The notes: generated by a model not told the origin, from the sequence alone. Positions 7,111 through 14,681 are shown, counted from the stretch's first letter. The stretch is 32,611 nt of DNA from Clostridia bacterium (GCA_017539215.1 JAFYHI010000050.1:1-32611), one strand, 5' to 3'. Numbers and translations are program-made.

Positions 7111-8007
7111 TTACGGCGTATCTGCCGCGTTGGGGTCGGTGGGGTCGTGCAGCAGACCGTGGCGCGAGGGCACGTCCGCAGAGCTCGTCCCGCGGGGGCT
7201 GCCGTTGACTGTTTTCAGCTTGGTTCCCCTCGGGCAATTGTCGTAGATGAACTTTGCCGCCTTTACGACCATCCTCAGGCACCCCTGCGTGTTGGAGCCG
7301 CCAATGTACTTTTCGCCGTCGTAATAGCGGGGCCACAGGGTGTTGGGGTCCTTTTCGCGGTACATAGGCCCGTGCACGAACAGCCCCGAATACCCGTTGG
7401 GGTTTGAGGCGCGGTTGTACGTCACCGCGTACTGCGCATAGCCGTTCTGTCCGCCCGCAAAGGCGTGCCAGCGTTCGCGCCCGGCAAGCACGTAATCTCC
7501 CGCCGGGGTGCGGTTGCCCCCGTGCGAAATGCGATAACGCGCAACGACCTTTTTGTACTTGCCCTCGCTGTTCAGCGTGTATATCGTCAGCGTGTACGAG
7601 CCCTTCTCAACGTACAGCATATACCTGTCCTCGGGCTTGGGCGTGGGCGTCGCGGTGGGCTTGGGAGTCGCGGTCGGCTTGGGAGTGGGCTTTTTCGTCG
7701 GCTTCGGGGTGGGCTTCTTCGTGGGCTTGGGCGTAGGTGTCGCGGTGGGCTTGGGCGTGGGCGCCGCCGTCGGCTTCGGAGTATCCGTGGGCTTTGGCGT
7801 GGGCGGATCGGACGCCGTGGGCAGGGCCGTCGGCGCTTCCGTCGGCGCCTGCGTGGAAGGGGCGGTCTGCTCCCCGTGCGGCAGGGCGGTCGGCAGAGCG
7901 GTGGGCTCCTGCCGTGAAGAGGCGGTCAGCCCGCCCTCGTCCGTGCATCCGGCAAAAGCCAGACACAGCATTGCAAGGGCAAGGCAGATAATACGTTTCA
8001 TAAGCAT
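7111..8007 (-). CDS. L,D-transpeptidase (YkuD) lipoprotein
   Basis: 298 residues. Lipobox AFAGC (Cys 21) anchors it to the outer face of the membrane. Residues about 30-126 are a Pro/Thr/Lys-rich linker with repeated KPT units, long enough to reach into the wall. The catalytic YkuD domain (about 128-270) has VHGP with His 212 and the SNTQGCLRM motif with nucleophile Cys 243, complete for the family, which makes 3-3 peptidoglycan cross-links or attaches proteins to the wall. A short polar tail follows. Start at 8007 (MLMKR) has AGGAGG five bases away; the next ATG at 8001 is possible. An opening to 8127 is rejected because it runs across the promoter. Confidence 0.92.
   Translation of the reverse strand: MLMKRIICLALAMLCLAFAGCTDEGGLTASSRQEPTALPTALPHGEQTAPSTQAPTEAPTALPTASDPPTPKPTDTPKPTAAPTPKPTATPTPKPTKKPTPKPTKKPTPKPTATPKPTATPTPKPEDRYMLYVEKGSYTLTIYTLNSEGKYKKVVARYRISHGGNRTPAGDYVLAGRERWHAFAGGQNGYAQYAVTYNRASNPNGYSGLFVHGPMYREKDPNTLWPRYYDGEKYIGGSNTQGCLRMVVKAAKFIYDNCPRGTKLKTVNGSPRGTSSADVPSRHGLLHDPTDPNAADTP
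7635..7805 (-). repeat. KPT-coding tandem repeat
   Basis: Imperfect 6- and 12-base repeats in frame code KPTPKPT, KPTATP and KPTKKPT units of the L,D-transpeptidase linker. It is coding low complexity, not a CRISPR array. Confidence 0.8.
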
Positions 8008-8098
8008 CCTTTCCTCCTGGCGGCCTTTTGCGAATGCGCGCCCCGCAAAAGCCGCGCGCCGCGGCTGCGGCGATAAAACGAGCTTTTTCGATGAACGA

Positions 8099-8127
8099 AT
8101 TATACCGCGCCCGGCGCGCAAATGCAA
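8099..8127 (-). promoter_or_regulatory. Promoter of the L,D-transpeptidase gene
   Basis: Minus-strand TTGCAT (8122-8127), 17-base spacer and TATAAT (8099-8104), leaving a leader of about 85 bases with GC-rich hairpins before the start at 8007. Confidence 0.75.
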
Positions 8128-8157
8128 ACGAAAACGGACAAATGCTCCTCTGCGCGC

Positions 8158-9063
8158 TTACTGAAACGCGCCGAATGCCGCGCCGAAAATCAGGACCAGT
8201 ATGAAGGTCAGCAGCAAATATCCCAATACGAGCCCGATTATTATGAACGTCTTTGCGGCGGGGCTGCGCTTTTTTTTGAACAGCCGCGGTATAAATGCAA
8301 GGGGCAGCGCCGCTGTGAGCATCGCGGCGAGGAAGCTGCGCCCCTCGGGGCTCATCGTACGCATTGCATACGCGATCAGCAATGCCGTCGCCGCCGCGAT
8401 CGCAATGATGAACGTGACCGAATACGCCTTCCTGCGGCGCAGCACCCCGTCGTCCGACCGCGGTATCGGTTTGCCCGCGCTTATCGCCGCGTTCGCCGCG
8501 TCGACCCACCGTTTCTCACTCATCAGGGACGTGATGAGCCCGACCGCAAGCAGTATCACTGCGATCCCGAAGAACGCCGCGAGCGCGATCGAAAGCCCGC
8601 GGGAGACGGGATCCTTCTCCGTCAGCGCATCCGTAAGGCGAAGCAGGAACTGCAAAGCGTTTATCCCGATATTGGCAATGGACAGCAACCTGCTCCTGCC
8701 GCCCGCCCTGCGAACGGCCTCTATGCGCTCGGCTTCGTCGGTGATGATGCTGGGGATCGTTTCGTCGGCGGTAAAGAACGCGTACGCAGGCCCCCGATGG
8801 TCGATGAACTGCCAGCCCGAGTCCTCGCAAAGCTCGATAAATTCCCTTGCTTCGGGCTTTATTTGGGGGGAGTCCGCGTCCTTGGCGGGGCAGAGCACCA
8901 CGTTGAACCGCGCAATAAGGGGCTCGCACGGCTCGTATTCACAGGTGTTGCCAAAGCTTTTCAGCATCCATCCGTTCGCCGCCATCAGCTCGAGGTGACG
9001 CGCTACCGCGTCGAGATCGGAATAATAGAACGGTAAAAACTCTTTCTTTACGTCGCTGCTCAT
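8158..9063 (-). CDS. DUF2812 domain membrane protein
   Basis: 301 residues. The N-terminal half (about 1-125) is the soluble DUF2812-type domain: a start of the FLPFYYSDLDAVARHLELMAANGWML kind, then FNVVLCPAKDA and CEDSGWQFID. The C-terminal half has four probable membrane helices (about 125-300). Members are commonly coded beside a PadR regulator, as here; the gene begins four bases before the end of the PadR gene (ATGA overlap), so the two are translated together. DUF2812 proteins are suspected to be membrane stress or resistance factors, but the function is not known. Confidence 0.85.
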   Translation of the reverse strand: MSSDVKKEFLPFYYSDLDAVARHLELMAANGWMLKSFGNTCEYEPCEPLIARFNVVLCPAKDADSPQIKPEAREFIELCEDSGWQFIDHRGPAYAFFTADETIPSIITDEAERIEAVRRAGGRSRLLSIANIGINALQFLLRLTDALTEKDPVSRGLSIALAAFFGIAVILLAVGLITSLMSEKRWVDAANAAISAGKPIPRSDDGVLRRRKAYSVTFIIAIAAATALLIAYAMRTMSPEGRSFLAAMLTAALPLAFIPRLFKKKRSPAAKTFIIIGLVLGYLLLTFILVLIFGAAFGAFQ

Positions 9064-9386
9064 ACCAATTCCTCCATTATCGTTTTGCCGTCCTCGGCCT
9101 GTCTTTTCAGCCTCTCGTACTCCTGCTTCAAGAACCCTACGCCCCGAGGGGTAATGGCGTAGGTCTTGCGCTTGGGCGGGGAGTCCGGTCCCATAGCCGG
9201 GGCGATAAGGCCGTTTTCTTCAAACTTTTTCAGCATGCTGTAAAGCGTGCCCGGGCCGATGGCAAGCCGCCCGTGTGAAAGCTCGTCCACACGCTCCATT
9301 ATCTCGATACCGCAGAGCGGCCGAACGAGCGCCAGAAGCACGTAGTACATCGGCTCCGTCAGCGTCTGCAACGATTCACGCGGCAT
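9060..9386 (-). CDS. PadR-family transcriptional regulator
   Basis: 108 residues, the usual short PadR form. Features are the winged helix (LTEPMYYVLLALVRPLCGIEIMERV, then GPGTLYSMLKKFEENGLI) and the wing KRKTYAITPRG, followed by a dimer helix. It most likely represses its own promoter: two palindromes of the form ATATCG-N5-CGATAT lie over the promoter at 9410-9426 and 9434-9450. Release would raise expression of the partner DUF2812 protein. The inducer cannot be read. GGGAGG precedes the start. Confidence 0.93.
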   Translation of the reverse strand: MPRESLQTLTEPMYYVLLALVRPLCGIEIMERVDELSHGRLAIGPGTLYSMLKKFEENGLIAPAMGPDSPPKRKTYAITPRGVGFLKQEYERLKRQAEDGKTIMEELV

Positions 9387-9409
9387 AGGTCCGCCTCCCG
9401 AAAAAAGAA

Positions 9410-9426
9410 ATATCGTTTAACGATAT
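9410..9426. promoter_or_regulatory. PadR operator 1
   Basis: A perfect palindrome, ATATCGTT-T-AACGATAT, just downstream of the -10 box of the padR promoter, near the transcription start. It shares the half-site ATATCG and the 5-base spacer with operator 2. Confidence 0.75.
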
Positions 9427-9428
9427 AA

Positions 9429-9457
9429 AGCATATATCGAGAAACGATATTTGTCAA
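9429..9457 (-). promoter_or_regulatory. Promoter of padR-DUF2812
   Basis: Minus-strand TTGACA (9452-9457), 17-base spacer and TATGCT (9429-9434). The spacer contains nearly all of operator 2, so repressor and RNA polymerase should compete. Confidence 0.82.
9434..9450. promoter_or_regulatory. PadR operator 2
   Basis: ATATCG-AGAAA-CGATAT lies between the -35 and -10 boxes of the padR promoter. Centre-to-centre distance to operator 1 is 24 bases, a little over two helical turns. Confidence 0.75.
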
Positions 9458-9476
9458 CGGGTATGGATAATATATT

Positions 9477-10292
9477 TTACTCCTCGGCCTCGGGGGGCTT
9501 TTTAACGTACTTTACCACGGCATAGTCGCTGTATTTTTCGGCATAGCGGCGGAGCCTTTCATAAACGGTGTCGCGCAGCTGCTGCTTGGCCTGACCTTGG
9601 GGCAGGGCGCTGTCGGGCATTATGGGGCGGTCTACGAACACGCGCCTTGCGGGGGCCTTCAAAAACCCCGGTTTTCTGCGGGTATAGGTCACGCACACGG
9701 GCACGGAGGCCGCGCCCTCCTTCACGGGGTAGCGGAAGGAGCCGGGCTTGAAGTCGCGTATAAACGTGCAGTAGGGCCAGATATGCGCCTCGGGGAATAT
9801 CATGATCGCTCTGCCCTGAGCTATCCGCGCCTCTATCGCGGCGTTGAACGGCTCGTAAGCGCCGCGCTCGGTGGGCACGGGTATAGCGCCCAAAAGCTGT
9901 ACCACCGTGCGCAGCCCCTTTATAGATACCGTGTCGGGCGACACCAGGACGTGGCATTTTACCGGAAAGCACACCAGCGGCCCGCAGAAGGCGTCAAGCC
10001 AATGGGTGTGGTTGGCGTACAGGAAGAAGCCCTTTTTGCCGTTCGCCTTCATCTCGCGGCGCAGCGCCTTTATGTGCCCGCGCCCGTAAATGCGGAACCC
10101 GCCGAACACGAACCAGATAACGGCGACTATCGGCAGGGCGATAAGGTAATAGGCTATGAATTCAAATACCCTGAACAGCGCGCCCTTGGGCAGAAAGGGG
10201 AAGTCCGCCCCGACCTTCACCGCCTTTATGTCGGTGCCGGCAAAGTCGTCGCCGCGTTCGTCGGAGTAGAATACCACCTTATCTTGCCGCAT
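9477..10292 (-). CDS. plsC: 1-acyl-glycerol-3-phosphate acyltransferase (PlsC family)
   Basis: 271 residues. A hydrophobic segment (about 38-66) anchors it to the membrane. The acyltransferase motifs follow: NHTHWLD (HX4D, His 95 and Asp 100), then the motif III region with IFPEAHIW (FPEA at 166-169; most relatives have FPEG). The family adds the second acyl chain to lysophosphatidate. Motif III is unusual and the gene overlaps a glycosyltransferase by 14 bases, so the acceptor could be a glycolipid precursor instead. GGAGG precedes the ATG at good spacing. It shares the promoter at 11548-11576. Confidence 0.85.
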   Translation of the reverse strand: MRQDKVVFYSDERGDDFAGTDIKAVKVGADFPFLPKGALFRVFEFIAYYLIALPIVAVIWFVFGGFRIYGRGHIKALRREMKANGKKGFFLYANHTHWLDAFCGPLVCFPVKCHVLVSPDTVSIKGLRTVVQLLGAIPVPTERGAYEPFNAAIEARIAQGRAIMIFPEAHIWPYCTFIRDFKPGSFRYPVKEGAASVPVCVTYTRRKPGFLKAPARRVFVDRPIMPDSALPQGQAKQQLRDTVYERLRRYAEKYSDYAVVKYVKKPPEAEE

Positions 10293-11424
10293 GGCAGACC
10301 TCCGCGTTTTCCACGATCATGCGCTCCATCTGATCCATGCAGCTTTCAAACGAGTAGTTCGCCGCAAAGCCTATGTATTTCAGGCCCTCCTCGCGGCGCT
10401 CGTCGGGGTGTTCGATCCACCAGTCTATCTTGTCGGCAAGGTCCTGCGCGTCGTTGCAGCGGAAAAGGCTGCGTTCGCTCTTGGCGAAAAAGCGCGTTGC
10501 GGACCTGGGCGAGTCGCTGATGACCGGCACCAGACCGCAGGATATCGCCTCAAGGCAGGATATGGCCTCTATCTCTATCTCGGCGGGGTGGACGTAAAGG
10601 TCGGCGGCGTTCAGCGCGCGCACCAGCTCCTCGCGGGTGTAAAAGCGGAATATCGGTTCGTTCGGGAGCTTTTTGGAAAGCTCGCGCAGCTTCTTTTCCT
10701 GCGGGCCGCAGCCTGCGAACACAAGCTGTATCTCGTCCCTGTGGCGCGAGAGCGAGGCCGCCTCTATAAGCACCGCGTGGCTCTTTTCCTTGCTGTAACG
10801 CCCGGTAAAGTGTATCACGAATTTGCCGCGGTACTCCTCGGGCTTTTCAACGTCCATCGGCATAAAGGCGGAATTCACCCCGTTCGAGATCACGCGGTGG
10901 GTGGTGGGGTGGCCTATCTCCTCCTCAAAAACGCCGCTTATAAAATCGGTGGGATAGTGGATGCAGTCCACAAAGCGGTAAAGGTTTTTGTCGAACACGC
11001 GATAGACCAGCCTGTTCACGCCGTGAGAGTTCATCAAAAAGATGTGGTTCGTAAAGTTCTCCGCCTGGCAGTGAAAGCCCGCCGTCACGGGCAGACCCAG
11101 CTTGTGCACCAGACGCACCGCCGACATGGACATCAAAAACGGGGTTATTATATGAACCGCGTCAGCCCCTTCAAGCGCGGAAAGCAGCACCTTGCGGTCG
11201 GGCTTTGCCAAAAGCACGCCGTTCTTTGCAAGGTAGCCGTTCAGCGGTCCGAGGTTCAGCGTGGGTACAACGTAAAAACCCTCCTGTCCTCTGCGGTTTT
11301 CGTCCGGGCAGACCACCCGCACCGTGTGCCCCTTGCGGCGCATTGAACGGATCAGGTTCATTGCCGCAACGGTGGTGCCGTTGTTTTCTTCACCCAGTAC
11401 ATCGCAAATGACTGTAAGTATCAT
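10279..11424 (-). CDS. GT4-family glycosyltransferase (diacylglycerol glucosyltransferase-like)
   Basis: 381 residues with the GT-B fold of family 4. The N-terminal Rossmann half opens with a glycine-containing loop (EENNGTTVAAMNLIRSMRRKGH); the C-terminal half has FTGRYSKEKSHAVLIEAA, AGCGPQEKKL, and the donor-binding segment HPAEIEIEAISCLEAISCGLVPV with the EX7E acidic pair. The layout resembles alpha-glucosyl or mannosyl transferases acting on diacylglycerol in Gram-positive bacteria. The partnership with PlsC (14-base overlap) supports membrane lipid synthesis, but the acceptor is inferred. AGGAGG precedes the ATG. Confidence 0.88.
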   Translation of the reverse strand: MILTVICDVLGEENNGTTVAAMNLIRSMRRKGHTVRVVCPDENRRGQEGFYVVPTLNLGPLNGYLAKNGVLLAKPDRKVLLSALEGADAVHIITPFLMSMSAVRLVHKLGLPVTAGFHCQAENFTNHIFLMNSHGVNRLVYRVFDKNLYRFVDCIHYPTDFISGVFEEEIGHPTTHRVISNGVNSAFMPMDVEKPEEYRGKFVIHFTGRYSKEKSHAVLIEAASLSRHRDEIQLVFAGCGPQEKKLRELSKKLPNEPIFRFYTREELVRALNAADLYVHPAEIEIEAISCLEAISCGLVPVISDSPRSATRFFAKSERSLFRCNDAQDLADKIDWWIEHPDERREEGLKYIGFAANYSFESCMDQMERMIVENAEVCHAAR

Positions 11425-11547
11425 TTTGCCTCCTATTGAATTGTATTGGGTGTGCGCGGCTTTAACGCATGGAGACGATAAAAAACAATAATGCCCAATA
11501 AAGGAAAACGCTCCTTTTCACGCCGGGGCCGCATTTCACCCAATTGC

Positions 11548-11576
11548 ATTATAGGTTTTTTTGTCGAAAAAGTCAA
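11548..11576 (-). promoter_or_regulatory. Promoter of the GT4-plsC operon
   Basis: Minus-strand TTGACT (11571-11576), exactly 17 bases, TATAAT (11548-11553). Near-consensus sigma-A promoter with a leader of about 115 bases. Confidence 0.85.
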
Positions 11577-11721
11577 ACCGCCCACGGCGGCGGGGACCGC
11601 CGGTTGGGTGCAAAAATGAGAATATATTTTCAAAACCGACAACGCCCGTGTAAATTTGGCAAAAAACAACCGCTCCCCTGCGGCGCTGCGGTCCTTTGCG
11701 CCGCAATTGCCGTTTGTGTTC

Positions 11722-11750
11722 TTGTAAAAGGGGCGCGGTTCTGCTATAAT
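11722..11750 (+). promoter_or_regulatory. Promoter of the anchored solute-binding gene, leaderless layout
   Basis: TTGTAA (11722-11727), 17-base spacer, TATAAT (11745-11750). The ATG at 11759 is only eight bases after the -10 box and has no Shine-Dalgarno, so the transcript is probably leaderless or nearly so. Confidence 0.7.
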
Positions 11751-11758
11751 TATTTGAT

Positions 11759-12733
11759 ATGAGGCGCAATCCGTACAAGATAGGCCGCACGCGGGGCATA
11801 TCCCCCCGGCTGAAACAATGGCTGAACAACCTGCCGAACCTTAAAGGGCACGAGGGCAGGTGGCTCAGACGCGGGCTGATATTCATACTGCTCATACCCA
11901 TTGCGCTCATAGCCGTGCATTTTCTTAAGCCCGAGACCTCGCTTCAAAACTCGGTCGAGATAGGCCGCGTCCGCTCCAAGGGCGTGCTGACCGTGGCCGT
12001 GCGCGACGATATGCCGGGCTTCTGCGAAAACGGAGAGGGGCTTGAGGCGGAGCTTGCCCTGCGCCTTGCGCGCAGGATCCTTCCCGATGCGGAGGAGCCG
12101 CTGAAACTCGTTCCCGTCACGTCCACCACGGTCACCACCAAGCTTGCCGACGGCTCCGTCGATCTGGCGGCGGCGCTTAAAACAAAGTCGTCCGGCAGCG
12201 GGTACGCCTATTCCTACGCATATTATACCGATACGGTCTATGCCGTAACGCTCGACCGGGCGCACGTTTCACAGCCCGTGCATGAGCTTCGCGTGGGCTA
12301 CATACCCAATACCCCCGCCGGCACCGTTTTTGCTTCGTACGTCAGGGAGCTGACCGCCGCGCCGGAGCAGAGTATGCTCGACAAGCTGCTGCGCCGCCCC
12401 GCGCCGACCGCCGCTCCCGGCAGCATAACCAGCGTGGATACGGTCAGGCTCGGCTCGTATGAAGAGCTTCTGGATGCGCTGCTTTCCGGCCGCATCGACG
12501 CCGCGGTCATGGCCGGCGCGTATGTGCATAAGTATTTCGAGGCCGAGCGTGAGGCGCTCGAGCTGCCGGAGTGCTATCTTCTGGAGCAGACCGTGGGCGA
12601 GGTCGAATACCGCTTTATGGCAAATTCCGAGGATCCGGCGCTGACCCGCCTTGCCGATATGATGATCTATGAAATGAAGTCGAGCGGCGAGCTCGACAAG
12701 CTTGTTGAAAAATACATCGGGCAGCGGGGCTGA
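11759..12733 (+). CDS. Membrane-anchored family-3 solute-binding protein
   Basis: 324 residues. Residues 1-38 are a basic cytoplasmic tail, about 39-56 a single membrane helix (GLIFILLIPIALIAVHFL), and the rest an extracellular SBP_bac_3 (amino-acid-type) domain: RVRSKGVLTVAVRDDMPGFCENGEGLEAELALRLAR-like opening, LADGSVDLAAALKT and a closing helix near SGELDKLVEKYIGQ. The domain normally delivers polar amino acids to an ABC importer. Here there is no lipobox and no permease or ATPase beside it, so a sensing or orphan role is possible. A low-complexity insert (PAPTAAPGS) lies within the second lobe. Start choice is supported by promoter position only. Confidence 0.82.
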   Translation: MRRNPYKIGRTRGISPRLKQWLNNLPNLKGHEGRWLRRGLIFILLIPIALIAVHFLKPETSLQNSVEIGRVRSKGVLTVAVRDDMPGFCENGEGLEAELALRLARRILPDAEEPLKLVPVTSTTVTTKLADGSVDLAAALKTKSSGSGYAYSYAYYTDTVYAVTLDRAHVSQPVHELRVGYIPNTPAGTVFASYVRELTAAPEQSMLDKLLRRPAPTAAPGSITSVDTVRLGSYEELLDALLSGRIDAAVMAGAYVHKYFEAEREALELPECYLLEQTVGEVEYRFMANSEDPALTRLADMMIYEMKSSGELDKLVEKYIGQRG

Positions 12734-12813
12734 AACAAGGGCTTTACAAAAACTTTACACAAAGTTCACGACCTTTTCACATGGGCGCTGTTCCAATTCG
12801 GCCCGGGTTAGTG

Positions 12814-12819
12814 TATAAT
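12814..12819 (+). promoter_or_regulatory. Probable -10 box for the LOG gene
   Basis: TATAAT at 12814-12819 with a weak -35 candidate TTCCAA 17 bases upstream (12791-12796). It lies 27 bases before the ATG at 12846. Confidence 0.5.
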
Positions 12820-12845
12820 GCAGGTGGGGGAGAATGCGAGGTCTT

Positions 12846-13457
12846 ATGTTGAACGACTGCAAAAACATTTGCGTTTTCGGCGCTTCGTCGGACAGGATCG
12901 ACGGGGTGTTTCGGCGCGCCGCCCGCGAGGTGGGCAGGCTCGTTGCCGAGGCGGGCTACGGGCTTGTTTTCGGCGCGGGCGATTCCGGCCTCATGGGCGA
13001 GGCCGCGCGCGGAGCCGCAGGCGCCTGCGGCGAGATAATAGGCGTCATCCCCGAAAAGCTCAATAAAAAGGGCATTTATTTTGAGGGCTGTACCCACAGG
13101 ATAGAGACCCCCACCATGCATGAACGCAAGCAGACTATGGAGCGGCTGTCGTGCGGGTTTATCGCGCTTGCGGGGGGCTTCGGCACGATAGAGGAGCTTA
13201 TGGAGGTGCTTACCCTAAAACAGCTTTCCTATATCGACGCCGCGATAGTCATTCTGAATACGGACGGGTATTACGGCCCGCTCGTCGCCCAGCTTGAAAA
13301 AAGCATGGAAAAGGGCTTTACCCATAAGGATTTTCGTGCGCTGTACGCCGTGGCGCAGACCCCGGAGGAGGCGGTGGCCCTTTGCACGGGGTACGAGGGG
13401 TGCAGCCTGCCCGACAAGCTGGCGTATGCGTTAAGGACGGGTGAGCGGCATGACTGA
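12846..13457 (+). CDS. LOG-family nucleotide phosphoribohydrolase-like protein
   Basis: 203 residues of the LOG/TIGR00730 Rossmann family. It opens NICVFGASSDRIDG, continues GYGLVFGAGDSGLMGEAARGA, and has the active-site stretch ALAGGFGTIEELMEVLTLKQL (the PGGxGTxxE box with Ala instead of Pro, residues about 108-117) plus ERKQTM. Family members cleave nucleoside 5'-monophosphates to base and ribose 5-phosphate and were named for cytokinin activation; the bacterial substrate is probably AMP or a relative. The ATG at 12846 has GCGAGG close upstream and fits the conserved start; another ATG at 12834 is possible. It overlaps the next gene. Confidence 0.88.
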   Translation: MLNDCKNICVFGASSDRIDGVFRRAAREVGRLVAEAGYGLVFGAGDSGLMGEAARGAAGACGEIIGVIPEKLNKKGIYFEGCTHRIETPTMHERKQTMERLSCGFIALAGGFGTIEELMEVLTLKQLSYIDAAIVILNTDGYYGPLVAQLEKSMEKGFTHKDFRALYAVAQTPEEAVALCTGYEGCSLPDKLAYALRTGERHD

Positions 13458-13863
13458 GGTTTTGACCCGCGCCGAAAGCGCGCCCGCCATAATGGTGTGC
13501 GTGACTGGCCAGCGCTCCTGCGAAAGGCTCATACTGCACGGCGTCAAGCGTTCTGAGCCGGGCGGTGACGGCGTTCGGCCGCCGCTTTACATAGTGCACT
13601 GCATTCAAAACGGTCAGCGCGTTATGAACAGCCCCGACGAAGCCGACGCGATAGAATACCTTTTCACCTGCGCCCAGTATGCCGGGGCGGAGCTTACGGT
13701 GCTGCGCGCCGACAACGTGCAGCAGACCCTTGCGGACTTTGCGCACGAGCACGGTGTGGGCGTTATAATACTCGGCGCGCCCGGCGAGCAGGGCGAACAT
13801 AACGGCAAATTCGCGCGGAGCCTTCAGGAGCTCCTGCCGGAAATAGAATTCGATATCAGATAA
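13450..13863 (+). CDS. Universal-stress-like protein (KdpD-USP type)
   Basis: 137 residues. The core reads IMVCVTGQRSCERLI, LYIVHCIQNG, IEYLFTCAQYAGAELTVLRADNVQQTLADFA and GVGVIILGAP, the pattern of the USP domain found inside KdpD sensor kinases. No kinase domain is attached. Such domains bind nucleotides and serve as stress or signalling modules; the role here is unknown. The ATG overlaps the LOG stop by eight bases; a GTG at 13441 with AAGGA nearby is an alternative start. Coupled translation with the LOG-type nucleotide hydrolase suggests a linked role. Confidence 0.75.
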   Translation: MTEVLTRAESAPAIMVCVTGQRSCERLILHGVKRSEPGGDGVRPPLYIVHCIQNGQRVMNSPDEADAIEYLFTCAQYAGAELTVLRADNVQQTLADFAHEHGVGVIILGAPGEQGEHNGKFARSLQELLPEIEFDIR

Positions 13864-13877
13864 CGGAGGACGATACA

Positions 13878-14189
13878 ATGGAAGACATCTTCGATACCGC
13901 GGCAGCCGCGGTTAAGATCAGGCAGAATTTCGACAACGAGGGCGATTTTTCTTTTATGAAGCCCGAGGAGCTCGACGGCGTTATAAAGGCGTTCGTTGAG
14001 ATAGACCGCGACTATATGGCGGAGCTTGGCGACGAGCCCTATGACGAGGACGTCGTGTGCGAAAAGCTCACCGCCGCCGCCAACGATCGTCTGCCCGGGT
14101 ACAAGCCATATATCATGCGCCTCGTGGACGACTATATGGACTTCATGGAGCAGTACCTTGTGGACGAAGGCATAATCGAGTGGGAATGA
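13878..14189 (+). CDS. Small acidic protein of unknown function
   Basis: 103 residues, rich in Asp and Glu, mostly helical by composition (FMKPEELDGVIKAFVEIDRDYM; YIMRLVDDYMDFMEQYLVDEG). No family recognised. GGAGG stands eight bases before ATG, and the gene follows the USP-like gene by 14 bases, so it is likely in the same transcript. No signal peptide or membrane helix. Confidence 0.75.
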   Translation: MEDIFDTAAAAVKIRQNFDNEGDFSFMKPEELDGVIKAFVEIDRDYMAELGDEPYDEDVVCEKLTAAANDRLPGYKPYIMRLVDDYMDFMEQYLVDEGIIEWE

Positions 14190-14255
14190 TGCGCCCGCCT
14201 TTTATGCCGCGAATATAACTCCGGACCAAAACCCGCATCACGAAAGGAGACGACT

Positions 14256-14681
14256 ATGAAATTCGAAGGCAAATGGCGCATAAACAGTTGTTTGCGCCTT
14301 GACGATGAGCGCGGCTTTATCTACCTGTCGCTTGACGAGCTTGCGGCGCTCGACCCCGACGACGACACCGCCGCCCAGATGAAGGACTATATCTTCGACA
14401 TACAGCCCGACGGGTTCATACTCACGACCTCTCCCGTGCCCGAGGGCGCCTCCGCGGAGGATATCGAGGGAGCAAAGGCGAATGGCATGGAATTCATCGA
14501 GGATGACACCCGCATAGTGCTTGGCCGCACCCCCTGGTGCGAGGAGGAGAACGGCACCGTCAGGTTCGATTCCGGCGTGCGCGGCGAAACGCTGGGCGAG
14601 CCCGTCGACCCCTGGGCGACCCTTGAGGAGACGGAGGACGGCCTCCTGCAGTACCTCATGTACAGGCTCGAAAGGGTATGA
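14256..14681 (+). CDS. Cytoplasmic protein of unknown function, lipocalin-like start
   Basis: 141 residues. It opens MKFEGKWRINSCL, which recalls small lipocalin-like barrels where a G-x-W motif sits on the first strand, and continues with alternating strands (DYIFDIQPDGFILTTSPV, DDTRIVLGRTPWCEEENGTVRFDSG). There is no signal peptide, and the assignment is weak. A strong AAAGGAG lies before the ATG. A terminator hairpin follows the stop, closing the run of genes from 12846. Confidence 0.72.
   Translation: MKFEGKWRINSCLRLDDERGFIYLSLDELAALDPDDDTAAQMKDYIFDIQPDGFILTTSPVPEGASAEDIEGAKANGMEFIEDDTRIVLGRTPWCEEENGTVRFDSGVRGETLGEPVDPWATLEETEDGLLQYLMYRLERV

Larger units (their letters stand above)
11425..11758. 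promoter_or_regulatory. Divergent control region between GT4-plsC and the solute-binding gene
   Basis: No gene is seen in these 334 bases. They hold two promoters facing apart (listed separately), an approximately 115-base leader for the glycosyltransferase, and repeated related words: ATTGGGTG at 11445, GCCCAAT at about 11493, CACCCAAT at 11537 and GTTGGGTG at about 11603. The first and third make an 8-bp inverted repeat across the leader. GC-rich hairpins lie near 11580-11605 and 11685-11705. The repeated words may be a regulator site or leader structure. Confidence 0.5.

Noticed and set aside
7635..7805. CRISPR-like short repeats
   Set aside because: They are in-frame KPT codons without unique spacers or leader.
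7607..8509. 300-codon minus-strand frame overlapping the L,D-transpeptidase and DUF2812 genes
   Set aside because: It reads the KPT repeat in another frame (HAQAHRD units) and crosses two promoters or gene ends.
10291..11346. 351-codon open frame antisense to the GT4 gene
   Set aside because: Shadow of a well-supported glycosyltransferase; no start signal.
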